A DNA stretch of 64,000 nucleotides from JASGDB01 sp049841315. GTDB taxonomy: Bacteria > Bacteroidota > Bacteroidia > Flavobacteriales > Weeksellaceae. The notes below the pieces were generated by a model that made no database searches, had not been told where the DNA came from, and saw nothing but the letters and a program-made list of their open reading frames with translations. Of this stretch, positions 45,184-52,134 are shown piece by piece. Position 1 is the first letter of the stretch. The number at the start of each line of letters is the position of its first letter. The stretch is taken from NCBI GenBank assembly GCA_049841315.1, contig JASGDB010000048.1, positions 22,854 to 86,853 on the forward strand, in the 5' to 3' direction. Made by a program: the position numbers and the translations under genes.

Positions 45184-45700
45184 AACCGAAAAATTTAGTT
45201 AGCAATTTTTCCAGCGACCAGTAAACGGCAACCAGAAAAAATAAATTCATAAAACTTCCTATAATTGCGTGAACAAGGCTTTCAGAAATCAAATCTGAAA
45301 AAATATATTGACTCTGTATAAAAACCGACACATAAATCCGCGAAGCATTGGCAAAAAAAGTAAAAAACAACGCTCCCAATAATGCCAGCGGAACGGAAAA
45401 TAATTTCATCAAATCCGACCGGAAAAACCGAATCAGCAAAAAACTAAAAACAAGGAACGACAACAGCCAGAGATTGTATCCGGAACAGCCTTTCTCAATT
45501 AAAGTATTCAGCGAACTGAAATAAAATCCCTCGTTTTCAATAAAAACCGATTGCGAACCTGTAAACATTTCAACGATTTTGGAAGTCGGCATCAATAAGA
45601 AATACAACTGTTGCGTATCAAAGTTTCTAAGCCAGAGTTTCAGACCTAAAAAAAGTGCAAAAGCAAAACCGAAAAAATAGATGTTGTTTTTACTGTTCAT
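45167..45700 (-). CDS. xrtK: Exosortase K
   Basis: A 177-aa polytopic membrane protease/transpeptidase. The catalytic residues of the exosortase family are present: Cys72 in EKGCSGYNLW, Arg121 in ANASRIYVS and His144 in ESLVHAIIGS. It probably cleaves or transfers the MSEP-CTERM protein encoded next. It starts 3 bases before the upstream gene's stop, within a tight operon. Confidence 0.85.
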   Translation of the reverse strand: MNSKNNIYFFGFAFALFLGLKLWLRNFDTQQLYFLLMPTSKIVEMFTGSQSVFIENEGFYFSSLNTLIEKGCSGYNLWLLSFLVFSFLLIRFFRSDLMKLFSVPLALLGALFFTFFANASRIYVSVFIQSQYIFSDLISESLVHAIIGSFMNLFFLVAVYWSLEKLLTKFFGYEKVA

Positions 45701-45702
45701 TT

Positions 45703-46353
45703 TTAATTTTTTACTGAACCTCTAAAACCAAAATAATATATAATTTCTTTCAAAAGATAAACCACTCCAATACTGATAATAAGAGATAAAATTCCAATCA
45801 CTATCAACCAAACACCCGCAATTTCATTTCTCTTTTCTGCATAAAAATCATAAGCATCTTTTAAAATAATTTTCTTACCGGAATTTGATGCCGTTAATTC
45901 TTTTTCAGTGGCAAAATTTTTCAGTTCATCTGTTTTTGTATCGTAAGAAAAATAGGTATTATCATAAGTTTTTCCAAAAACCCGATTTCCATTCTGCTCG
46001 ATGTGTGAAATTTCTGAAATTACGGATTCTCCTGTTAAATTTTTACGAATAGAAGCCTGTTCCGGAATGTCAATGAATAATAACTCGCTATTATTTTCCA
46101 ATGGAACATACCACGCATCACCAATTCCGACATCGATATTTTTGGCTTCCGAAACAACAATCGAACCTATAGTCGCACATATATACAACGTATAAAATCC
46201 CACAAACGGAGCAATGAAAGCCAAAAGTATTTTCCGTTTTTTTCTCTCCTTTTTACTTACAAAATAGACAATAATGCTTGCGATAACGGCAACCGCAATA
46301 CTTAAAATAAATATCGCTATAAGATGTATCAATATTACAAATCCGATTCCCAT
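45703..46353 (-). CDS. Hypothetical two-helix membrane protein
   Basis: About 216 aa starting MGIGFVILIHLIAIFIL. N-terminal helices, an extracytoplasmic region with LNGESVISEISHIEQNGNR-type polar sequence, and a C-terminal helix (WLIVIGILSLIISIGVVYLL). A start 57 bases upstream would place the 33-bp palindrome 46373-46405 inside the coding region, so the internal ATG is preferred. Unknown role in the XrtK cluster; AT-rich. Confidence 0.65.
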   Translation of the reverse strand: MGIGFVILIHLIAIFILSIAVAVIASIIVYFVSKKERKKRKILLAFIAPFVGFYTLYICATIGSIVVSEAKNIDVGIGDAWYVPLENNSELLFIDIPEQASIRKNLTGESVISEISHIEQNGNRVFGKTYDNTYFSYDTKTDELKNFATEKELTASNSGKKIILKDAYDFYAEKRNEIAGVWLIVIGILSLIISIGVVYLLKEIIYYFGFRGSVKN

Positions 46354-46372
46354 TATCTGTTTTTGCTTTCTT

Positions 46373-46405
46373 AACCCTTTCAGAGTTTCAAACTCTGAAA
46401 GGGTT
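46373..46405. repeat. 33-bp perfect palindrome 4
   Basis: Same arms as palindrome 2 (40989-41021), central base C. Located between the transglutaminase-like gene stop and the next start. Confidence 0.75.
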
Positions 46406-46439
46406 TTCAAATGTATATTTTAGTTTAACAATGTTATTT

Positions 46440-46949
46440 TTAATTCTTCAAACTGATTCTGTCAATTTTAAAATAATCATAAACCGTTGGGTCAATGGAA
46501 ATTTTTTCTCCTGTTTTTATATTTTCCACCGTTACAAAATCGTGGTCTTTGAAAAACGGCGAACTAAAATACTGATGAATATCTATTCCAAAAACTTCTA
46601 ATTTCCCTATTTCGTGGCTTATTTTCCAATCTTTCATATCGTTGTTCTCCAAAATTTGGTTCATTCGGGATGAAAAATAATCACAATATCCTATACAATT
46701 CGCCTTTCCCGTAATCAGCGGTTTTGTCTGATTATCAAATGTAAATTCTAATTTTCGTGCGGTTTTGTTCAGCGAATAATCAATAATTTCATTGATATTT
46801 TTACTTTTAAAGGTATCTTCTTCATCAATTACTAAAAAAATTCCGCGAGTTCCTACACTTTCATATTTCACAAACTTTCGGAAAAGAAAACCTCTGAAAA
46901 TAACAACAGCCAACAGAACAAAAACTAATATGTAAAAGAATTTTTTCAT
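46440..46949 (-). CDS. Membrane-anchored transglutaminase-like protein
   Basis: A 169-aa protein with an N-terminal helix (about 3-25). A candidate Cys-His-Asp triad is Cys85 in GKANCIGYCDYF, His136 in KDHDFVTVEN and Asp153 in SIDPTVYDYF, in the order and spacing of transglutaminase-like (papain-type) folds. Catalysis is inferred from these motifs alone. Part of the XrtK/MSEP-CTERM cluster and AT-rich like its neighbour. Confidence 0.55.
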   Translation of the reverse strand: MKKFFYILVFVLLAVVIFRGFLFRKFVKYESVGTRGIFLVIDEEDTFKSKNINEIIDYSLNKTARKLEFTFDNQTKPLITGKANCIGYCDYFSSRMNQILENNDMKDWKISHEIGKLEVFGIDIHQYFSSPFFKDHDFVTVENIKTGEKISIDPTVYDYFKIDRISLKN

Positions 46950-46982
46950 AAAACTTCATACTTCAAACTTCCTGCTTCTCTC

Positions 46983-47600
46983 TTATTCATACTTCTTATA
47001 CATCACAATCCCATACACAATATGCAAAACCCCGAAACCAACCGCCCAAAACAGCAATCCCCAGCCTAAAACAAAAAGGGAAATCAGTCCCAAAGCAATT
47101 TCGCAAAGTCCGAGATATTTCACATCGGTCAAAGTGTAGCGTTCTGCAACGACCAATGCCAGTCCGTAAAAAATCAGCGTAACCGGAGCGATGAAAACAT
47201 ACAATTCGTGATACACCAACGCAATACAGAAAATTCCGCCCGTAACCAACGGAACGGCAAAATTCAGCAAAAGTCTTTTGGTTGTTGCATCCCAGATTTT
47301 CAGATTGTGTTTTCTGCTTTTCCTTGCTGTGAAAAAATATCCGCAACCAATGGCAATCGTAAGAATAACCAAACCGATAACGAATAATTCTTTAATTAAA
47401 TGTAAGTTGTAACGGTTGTGTTCCAAATCAAAATACGAAATTCCCTCCCGCTGAAAAACGTAATAAACATATCCTGCACCAGCCAAAGCCGTCAATCCCG
47501 CAAAAACTCCGGAAAGTCCGCTCAGAGAGATAAACCGTGAACTCCGCTCCATCATCTGACGGATGTGCGACAAGTCTTCGTGATAATTTTTTGACTCCAT
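46983..47600 (-). CDS. Hypothetical polytopic membrane protein
   Basis: About 205 aa starting MESKNYHEDLSHIRQMMERS, then six hydrophobic segments. The start is chosen over one 21 bases upstream because of the N-terminal match in style and the promoter/operator at 47608-47624. First gene of the minus-strand cluster that runs through XrtK to the winged-helix gene. Confidence 0.75.
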   Translation of the reverse strand: MESKNYHEDLSHIRQMMERSSRFISLSGLSGVFAGLTALAGAGYVYYVFQREGISYFDLEHNRYNLHLIKELFVIGLVILTIAIGCGYFFTARKSRKHNLKIWDATTKRLLLNFAVPLVTGGIFCIALVYHELYVFIAPVTLIFYGLALVVAERYTLTDVKYLGLCEIALGLISLFVLGWGLLFWAVGFGVLHIVYGIVMYKKYE

Positions 47601-47607
47601 ATAAAGA

Positions 47608-47624
47608 ACTTTGAATTGCAAAGT
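47608..47624 (-). promoter_or_regulatory. Candidate operator and -7 box of the XrtK cluster
   Basis: ACTTTG-AATTG-CAAAGT dyad 7 bases before the start. On the minus strand its outer half lies within TAACTTTG, a match to the TAnnTTTG -7 box, so a protein bound here would block initiation. Same dyad type as 41938-41954. A separate hairpin (ACTGCAAAA with TTTTGCAGT) lies just upstream at 47640-47661. Confidence 0.5.
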
Positions 47625-47703
47625 TAAAATTTATTTTGAAACTGCAAAATGTTTTTTGCAGTTGAATTTAGAATTTATTTAAAAGTTGAATTTATGCGTA
47701 ATG

Positions 47704-47782
47704 TTTGTCATTCCGTAGGAATCCAAACTATTTTCGTAGAGATTCTTTCAGAAATCGAAGATTCGACGTAGTCAATGACAAA
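47704..47782. repeat. TTTGTCATTC inverted-end repeat, copy 2
   Basis: Begins TTTGTCATTC (47704-47713) and ends AATGACAAAG (47774-47782... close to window coordinates given), related to 35244-35339. It fills the space between the XrtK cluster and the enoyl-CoA hydratase gene. Confidence 0.45.
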
Positions 47783-47828
47783 GACACTGCTGAGTTTTCA
47801 GATGATAAAATTGAAATTAAAAATCAAA

Positions 47829-48593
47829 TTATTTCGCTCTCAGTCTCTCTTTAATCTTCCCGATATTCTCTTTCGCATAATCTTCCAGAATCAGACTTGC
47901 ACTCATCAAAATTCTTTCCGGCATCAGTTGGTCGAAATGCTCCGTTCCTTCCCACGACACTTTTTTGATAAACGCCAAAGCACCGTCGCTTCTTTTGGAA
48001 AGCGTGTCCAGAAAGGTGTTCAGTTTTTCGTCCATTTCTTCAATATTTGATGAGACGGAATGGTAAATATTGTGCTGTTCCGCCCAGTCTGCACTTCGGA
48101 AATCGGCATCTATCGCCATTACCGAAAATTGTGATTTCCCGATTTTTCGTTCCACATAAGGACCAATCACAAACGGACCGATTCCGAGATTGATTTCCGT
48201 TAAAGCCAACGCAGAATCTTTCGTAGCGAAGCAATAATCCGCACCGCAAGCAATTCCAACTCCGCCTCCCGTTGTTTTTCCCTGAACACGAACCACCACG
48301 ATTTTTCCGCAGTTTTTCATCGCATTCAGCACTTTGGCAAAACCTCCGAAGAATTTTTTTGAAGTTTCCAGTTCTTCGATTTCCAGAAGTTCATCGAAAC
48401 TCGCTCCGGCACAAAAGGCTTTTTCTCCGGCACTTTTTACCAAAATGGCTTTCACTTCTTTTTTTGCACCTTCCTCCAAAATGGTTTGAGCCAGTTTTTC
48501 CAAAATATGTGAGGGAAGCGAATTGCTTTTCGGTGTTCCGAAAGTGATTTCTGCGATGTTGTTTTTTAGTTCTGTATTTACGAATGTATACAT
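47829..48593 (-). CDS. Enoyl-CoA hydratase/isomerase family protein
   Basis: A 254-aa crotonase-fold enzyme. Oxyanion-hole segments are AFCAGASFDELLEI and KTTGGGVGIACGADYCFA; TEINLGIGPFVIGPYV includes the usual catalytic position. The likely general acid/base Glu pair cannot be fixed with confidence. Probably hydrates an enoyl-CoA in fatty acid, leucine or aromatic breakdown. Confidence 0.88.
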   Translation of the reverse strand: MYTFVNTELKNNIAEITFGTPKSNSLPSHILEKLAQTILEEGAKKEVKAILVKSAGEKAFCAGASFDELLEIEELETSKKFFGGFAKVLNAMKNCGKIVVVRVQGKTTGGGVGIACGADYCFATKDSALALTEINLGIGPFVIGPYVERKIGKSQFSVMAIDADFRSADWAEQHNIYHSVSSNIEEMDEKLNTFLDTLSKRSDGALAFIKKVSWEGTEHFDQLMPERILMSASLILEDYAKENIGKIKERLRAK

Positions 48594-48598
48594 AATTT

Positions 48599-48790
48599 AG
48601 AGCCTTTTTAAATTTTATTGCGAAAAATTTTTATAGCTATTTTGAGATGGATTTTTTGCTTCGTGTTTGAAGATTTATCGGGATAAATCAAAAATAGGAA
48701 GTGAAAAATACGCTCAAAAGAGCATCAAAATTCAGCAAAGATATTCTTTATGAGCCATAAACATAAATTTCGGTAAAATTTAAACATCTT
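48599..48790. repeat. MITE-like element, copy B
   Basis: Related to 2771-2947 over its length, with the AGAGCC end at 48599 and a degenerate right end. The internal hairpin reads GATTTATC-GG-GATAAATC (48672-48689) versus GATTTAGC-GG-GCTAAATC in copy A: a G-C pair has become a T-A pair with pairing kept. The GCTC-AAAA-GAGC hairpin is unchanged. It fills most of the 271-bp gap. Confidence 0.65.
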
Positions 48791-48864
48791 AATGTCTTAT
48801 GAAGAAAGCCTTGCCAAAAAACCTCCAAATGAGTGGAGTAATCAGTATCTCGGAGATTGTTTTG

Positions 48865-50055
48865 CTATAACTCATCTATAATTTTCATTATCGAAGATAC
48901 GGAATTTTCGAGATTAAAAGGCATTTCGTAATTTTTTAAATTTTCGGAATATGGGCTGAAACTTTCGGGATTCTTCAGTGCTTTTTTCATTCCTTCGTAA
49001 ATCCCTTCTTCGGAATTTTCCACGATTAATCCGAGTTTTCCGTCTTCCAGCATTTCGCGAACTCCGGAAACATCGGTCGCAATAATTTTTTTCTTTAAGG
49101 TAATTGCTTCAAACAAAACGGTCGGAAATCCTTCATATCTCGAACTCAAAATGTAAAAATCCGCCGCTTTGAAATACGGATACGGATTGTCGGTAAAACC
49201 CAGCATTTTTACTGTTTCATCCACGCCCAATTCGGATTTTAAATTTTTAATGTTTTCAAAATCATAACCATCGCCTACAATCAGAACTTTGTGCTTCAAT
49301 CCTTCGTCCAACAATTTTTTGTGAACTTTCAGTAGCCGGTCAAACCCTTTTTGTGGAAAAACCGTTCCGACGGAAAGAAAAAGCCTCTCCCCCAACCCCT
49401 CTCCTTTGGAGAGGGGAGTTGTGGACGCCCTATCTTCCATCTTCCATCTTCCATCTTCCGACTTCCTCAAAATTTCTTCCGTATCCAAAGGATTGTAAAT
49501 CCGAACAATTCTGTTTTTTTCGTCATCATTTCGGGCAAGTCTTTCAAAATCGTTCTGAATGTGTTCGGAAATGACCATAATTTTATCAAAACCGAAAAAT
49601 TTTCTGATTTCTTCGTCGGTATAATTATGGAATTGTGTTTTTCTCAAATCGTTATGAATCCAGACGATTTTCTTTGAAGATTTCAACGGCGAATTGAGAA
49701 TTTCATCTCTGAAACCGTGAATAGCGGCAAATTCGATGTCGTATTTTTTTCCTTTCAATTTTCCGTTATAAAGAATTTTTGGGAATTTTTTCAATAATTT
49801 CTGATAAATAACCCGGTATGCTTTTTGGGGAATGTCCTGAATACGGTTGGTGGTAATCATTTCGCCTTTGTTGAGGTACAAAATGTTAATCCATTCCGGA
49901 ACTTCGGACAAATATTTTCCCGAGTAGAGATTCAGAAGCAAATCAATTTGATATTTGTCTTTCGGAAGATTTTTCAGAAAAGTAACGAGCACTTTTTCTG
50001 CGCCACCGTGCCGCAGAGAACCGATTCGGATGAGGATTTTTTTTTTATTCTTCAT
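48865..50055 (-). CDS. GT4-type glycosyltransferase with an in-frame insert
   Basis: A 396-aa GT-B family 4 glycosyltransferase, cytosolic, for surface polysaccharide or glycolipid. Conserved parts include GSLRHGGAEKVLV at the N-terminus, LSVGTVFPQKGFDRLLK, VGDGYDFENI and the C-terminal LSSRYEGFPTVLFEAIT (nucleotide-sugar Glu motif). Residues about 199-224 are encoded by a repeat element between the two domains; the frame stays open. Donor and acceptor unknown. Confidence 0.85.
   Translation of the reverse strand: MKNKKKILIRIGSLRHGGAEKVLVTFLKNLPKDKYQIDLLLNLYSGKYLSEVPEWINILYLNKGEMITTNRIQDIPQKAYRVIYQKLLKKFPKILYNGKLKGKKYDIEFAAIHGFRDEILNSPLKSSKKIVWIHNDLRKTQFHNYTDEEIRKFFGFDKIMVISEHIQNDFERLARNDDEKNRIVRIYNPLDTEEILRKSEDGRWKMEDRASTTPLSKGEGLGERLFLSVGTVFPQKGFDRLLKVHKKLLDEGLKHKVLIVGDGYDFENIKNLKSELGVDETVKMLGFTDNPYPYFKAADFYILSSRYEGFPTVLFEAITLKKKIIATDVSGVREMLEDGKLGLIVENSEEGIYEGMKKALKNPESFSPYSENLKNYEMPFNLENSVSSIMKIIDEL
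49384..49461. repeat. Palindromic insert and 4x7-bp repeat inside the glycosyltransferase gene
   Basis: 78 bp (26 codons) in the gene's frame. It has the palindrome CCCCTCTCC-TTT-GGAGAGGGG (49396-49416) and four exact ATCTTCC copies (49432-49459). Seven is not a multiple of three, so loss or gain of one unit would shift the frame. Confidence 0.7.
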
Positions 50056-50109
50056 TTTTTGGCTTTTTCAACCTTATTCAGAGTATGAAATTCTGAAAGT
50101 TTTTTAATG

Positions 50110-50559
50110 TTAAATCTTCGTTTTGGAATCCATCACAATCGTTACCGGACCATCATTCATTAAGGAAACTTTCATATCTGCACCGAAAATTCCGCTTTCG
50201 GTTTTCAGTCCGGATTTTGATATTTCACTTTTAAAATAATCAAATAACGGAATTGCTTTGTCGGGCTTTGCCGCTTTGATGAAAGACGGGCGGTTTCCTT
50301 TTTTGTAATCAGCAATCAGTGTAAACTGGCTGATGCAGAGGATTTCACCTTTTATATCCAGAACGGAAAGGTTCAGTTTTCCGTCTTCATCGCCAAAAAC
50401 GCGGAGATTCAGGATTTTCTGAACGAGCCAGTCGGCATCCTGTTTTTCGTCCTCTTCATCAATCCCGATGAGAAGCATAAAACCGTTTCCAACTTTACCT
50501 ACAATTTTTCCGTTCACTTTCACGGAGGCTTCCGAAACTCTTTGGATAACTGCTTTCAT
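50110..50559 (-). CDS. dtd: D-aminoacyl-tRNA deacylase
   Basis: Removes D-amino acids wrongly attached to tRNA; 149 aa, homodimer. It starts MKAVIQRVSEASVKVNGK, contains the SQFTLIAD active-site segment and the cis Gly-Pro motif in NDGPVTIVMDS. It follows the lipoprotein gene by one base. Confidence 0.95.
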   Translation of the reverse strand: MKAVIQRVSEASVKVNGKIVGKVGNGFMLLIGIDEEDEKQDADWLVQKILNLRVFGDEDGKLNLSVLDIKGEILCISQFTLIADYKKGNRPSFIKAAKPDKAIPLFDYFKSEISKSGLKTESGIFGADMKVSLMNDGPVTIVMDSKTKI

Positions 50560-50560
50560 T

Positions 50561-51010
50561 CTATCTGTAAATGGTTAAGGTATTATTGGCGGAATTATAG
50601 GAATAAGAGTAGGTTTTTGGAGCAATACTGGCGATTTTAGTCGGTTGTCCGGTCAAAAGAATCCATTCTGCGCCGTCTTTCGGGCAGGTGATTTTGATGT
50701 CGCTTTCCACGCTCAGCGTAGTATCATCTGCGGGGCAGAGGTGCGGAGCGTTTCTGTCGTAAACCTTGAAGCCTCCGTTGGTTCTTACCACAATCAGGCC
50801 TCTTGTTCCGGAGCTTTGCTCGTCGATATATTTCCAGCCTCCCACATTCTGAAGCTCATAATAAGCAGGAAGATTCAAATTTAGGGTAACATTGATGTAG
50901 GAATCGGGGAAGCAGCTTACGGTTTCGTTCCTTTCAGAGCATGAATTAAACGATAAAATACTGAAAATCAAAAAGATTAAAAATAAACCTTGAAAAAGTT
51001 TGTTTTTCAT
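50561..51010 (-). CDS. Lipoprotein with a degenerate Rieske-like pattern
   Basis: About 149 aa with a lipoprotein signal (core GLFLIFLIFSILSF, lipobox SFNSC). The HLCPADDTTLSVE and KITCPKDGAEW segments are spaced like the C-x-H and C-x-x-H motifs of Rieske domains but lack both His ligands, so an iron-sulfur cluster is unlikely. The start at 51010 is chosen because the extra 16 upstream residues precede the signal peptide. Confidence 0.7.
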   Translation of the reverse strand: MKNKLFQGLFLIFLIFSILSFNSCSERNETVSCFPDSYINVTLNLNLPAYYELQNVGGWKYIDEQSSGTRGLIVVRTNGGFKVYDRNAPHLCPADDTTLSVESDIKITCPKDGAEWILLTGQPTKIASIAPKTYSYSYNSANNTLTIYR

Positions 51011-51025
51011 ATCAAAAATAATTTC

Positions 51026-51033
51026 TATCTTTG
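51026..51033 (+). promoter_or_regulatory. -7 promoter box of greA
   Basis: TATCTTTG, matching TAnnTTTG; the leader to greA would be about 75 bases and holds a weak hairpin (TCCG with CGGA) near 51061-51080 followed by a T run. Confidence 0.5.
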
Positions 51034-51114
51034 TCAAACGAAAATTTAACAACAACATTGTCCGGCAAATGTCGGATTATTTTTTTATACTCACCTTAAA
51101 TTTATTTTAGAATT

Positions 51115-51585
51115 ATGGCAACGTATGTTACAAAAGAAGGACTGGAAAAAATGAAAGCAGAACTGGAACAGCTGGAAACCATTGAAAGACCAAAAATTAC
51201 ACAGCAGATTGCTGAAGCAAGAGATAAAGGAGACCTTTCCGAAAATGCGGAATACGATGCGGCTAAGGAAGCACAGGGAATGCTGGAAATGAAAATTTCC
51301 AAGCTGAAAGAAATAATTGCTGATTCCAAAGTAATCGACGAATCTCAGCTGGATACGTCCAAAGTATCGATTCTGATGACGGTAAGGCTGAAAAACCTTG
51401 CAACCAAACAGGAACAGAAATTTACGCTCGTGCCGGATAACGAAAGCGATTTGAAATCAGGAAAGATTTCTGTAAATACTCCGATTGCAAAAGGGCTTTT
51501 GGGAAAAACAGTGGGTGAAAATGCGGAAATCGTGCTGCCGAACGGAAATAAACTTTCGTTTGAAGTGCTGGAAATTTCTCTTTAA
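51115..51585 (+). CDS. greA: Transcription elongation factor GreA
   Basis: Stimulates RNA cleavage by backtracked RNA polymerase; 156 aa. The N-terminal coiled coil (about 8-75) carries the acidic tip GDLSENAEYDAAKE; the C-terminal FKBP-like domain includes PIAKGLLGKTVGE. Complete. Confidence 0.96.
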   Translation: MATYVTKEGLEKMKAELEQLETIERPKITQQIAEARDKGDLSENAEYDAAKEAQGMLEMKISKLKEIIADSKVIDESQLDTSKVSILMTVRLKNLATKQEQKFTLVPDNESDLKSGKISVNTPIAKGLLGKTVGENAEIVLPNGNKLSFEVLEISL

Positions 51586-51624
51586 AATCATTTTTTCCGA
51601 AATTTGCAGAAAATAAGTAAAGAA

Positions 51625-52014
51625 ATGAGTTCAATATTCACCAAAATCGTCAACGGAGAAATCCCTGCATACAAAATAGCGGAAGACGAACATCATCTTG
51701 CGTTTCTGGATGCCATGCCTTTAATGGAAGGGCACACGCTTGTCATTCCCAAAAAGGAAGTGGATTTGATTTTTGACCTCGCTTCGGAAGAATACCAGAA
51801 CCTTTGGGCATTTTCTCAGGAAGTGGCGAAAAAGCTCGTGAATGTATATCCCGATAAAAGGATTGCGGTAGCAGTGGTCGGACTTGAAGTTCCGCACGCC
51901 CACATTCACCTGATGCCGATTCGGAAAATGGAGGATATGAATTTCAAAAATGAAAGACTGAAATTCACTCAGGAAGAATATACTGCCATTCAGGAAAAAA
52001 TTGTGAAGGCTTAA
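51625..52014 (+). CDS. HIT-family nucleotide hydrolase
   Basis: About 129 aa starting MSSIFTKIVNGEIPAYKIAE. The histidine triad is VPHAHIHLMP. These enzymes hydrolyse nucleoside phosphoramidates or similar nucleotides. It follows greA by 39 bases and is probably in its operon; a start 21 bases upstream is less likely. Confidence 0.93.
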   Translation: MSSIFTKIVNGEIPAYKIAEDEHHLAFLDAMPLMEGHTLVIPKKEVDLIFDLASEEYQNLWAFSQEVAKKLVNVYPDKRIAVAVVGLEVPHAHIHLMPIRKMEDMNFKNERLKFTQEEYTAIQEKIVKA

Positions 52015-52034
52015 AAAGTTATATACTATATAGT

Positions 52035-52060
52035 ATGAACCCTTTCAGATTTTGAAGGGG
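52035..52060 (+). terminator. Terminator-like palindrome after the HIT gene
   Basis: AACCCTTTCA and TGAAGGGGTT arms around GATTT, followed by TTTAAAA. It resembles a decayed half of the 33-bp palindromes at 40989 and 46373. Confidence 0.55.
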
Positions 52061-52134
52061 TTTTAAAATCAAAAAAAATAAACAGGTTAAGAAAAAAAAA
52101 TATCCTTAGCCTCAACCATAACCTTATATATTAT

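Noticed and set aside
51059..51090. Attenuator in the greA leader
   Set aside because: The stem has only four to five pairs; the T run alone is common in this AT-rich DNA.
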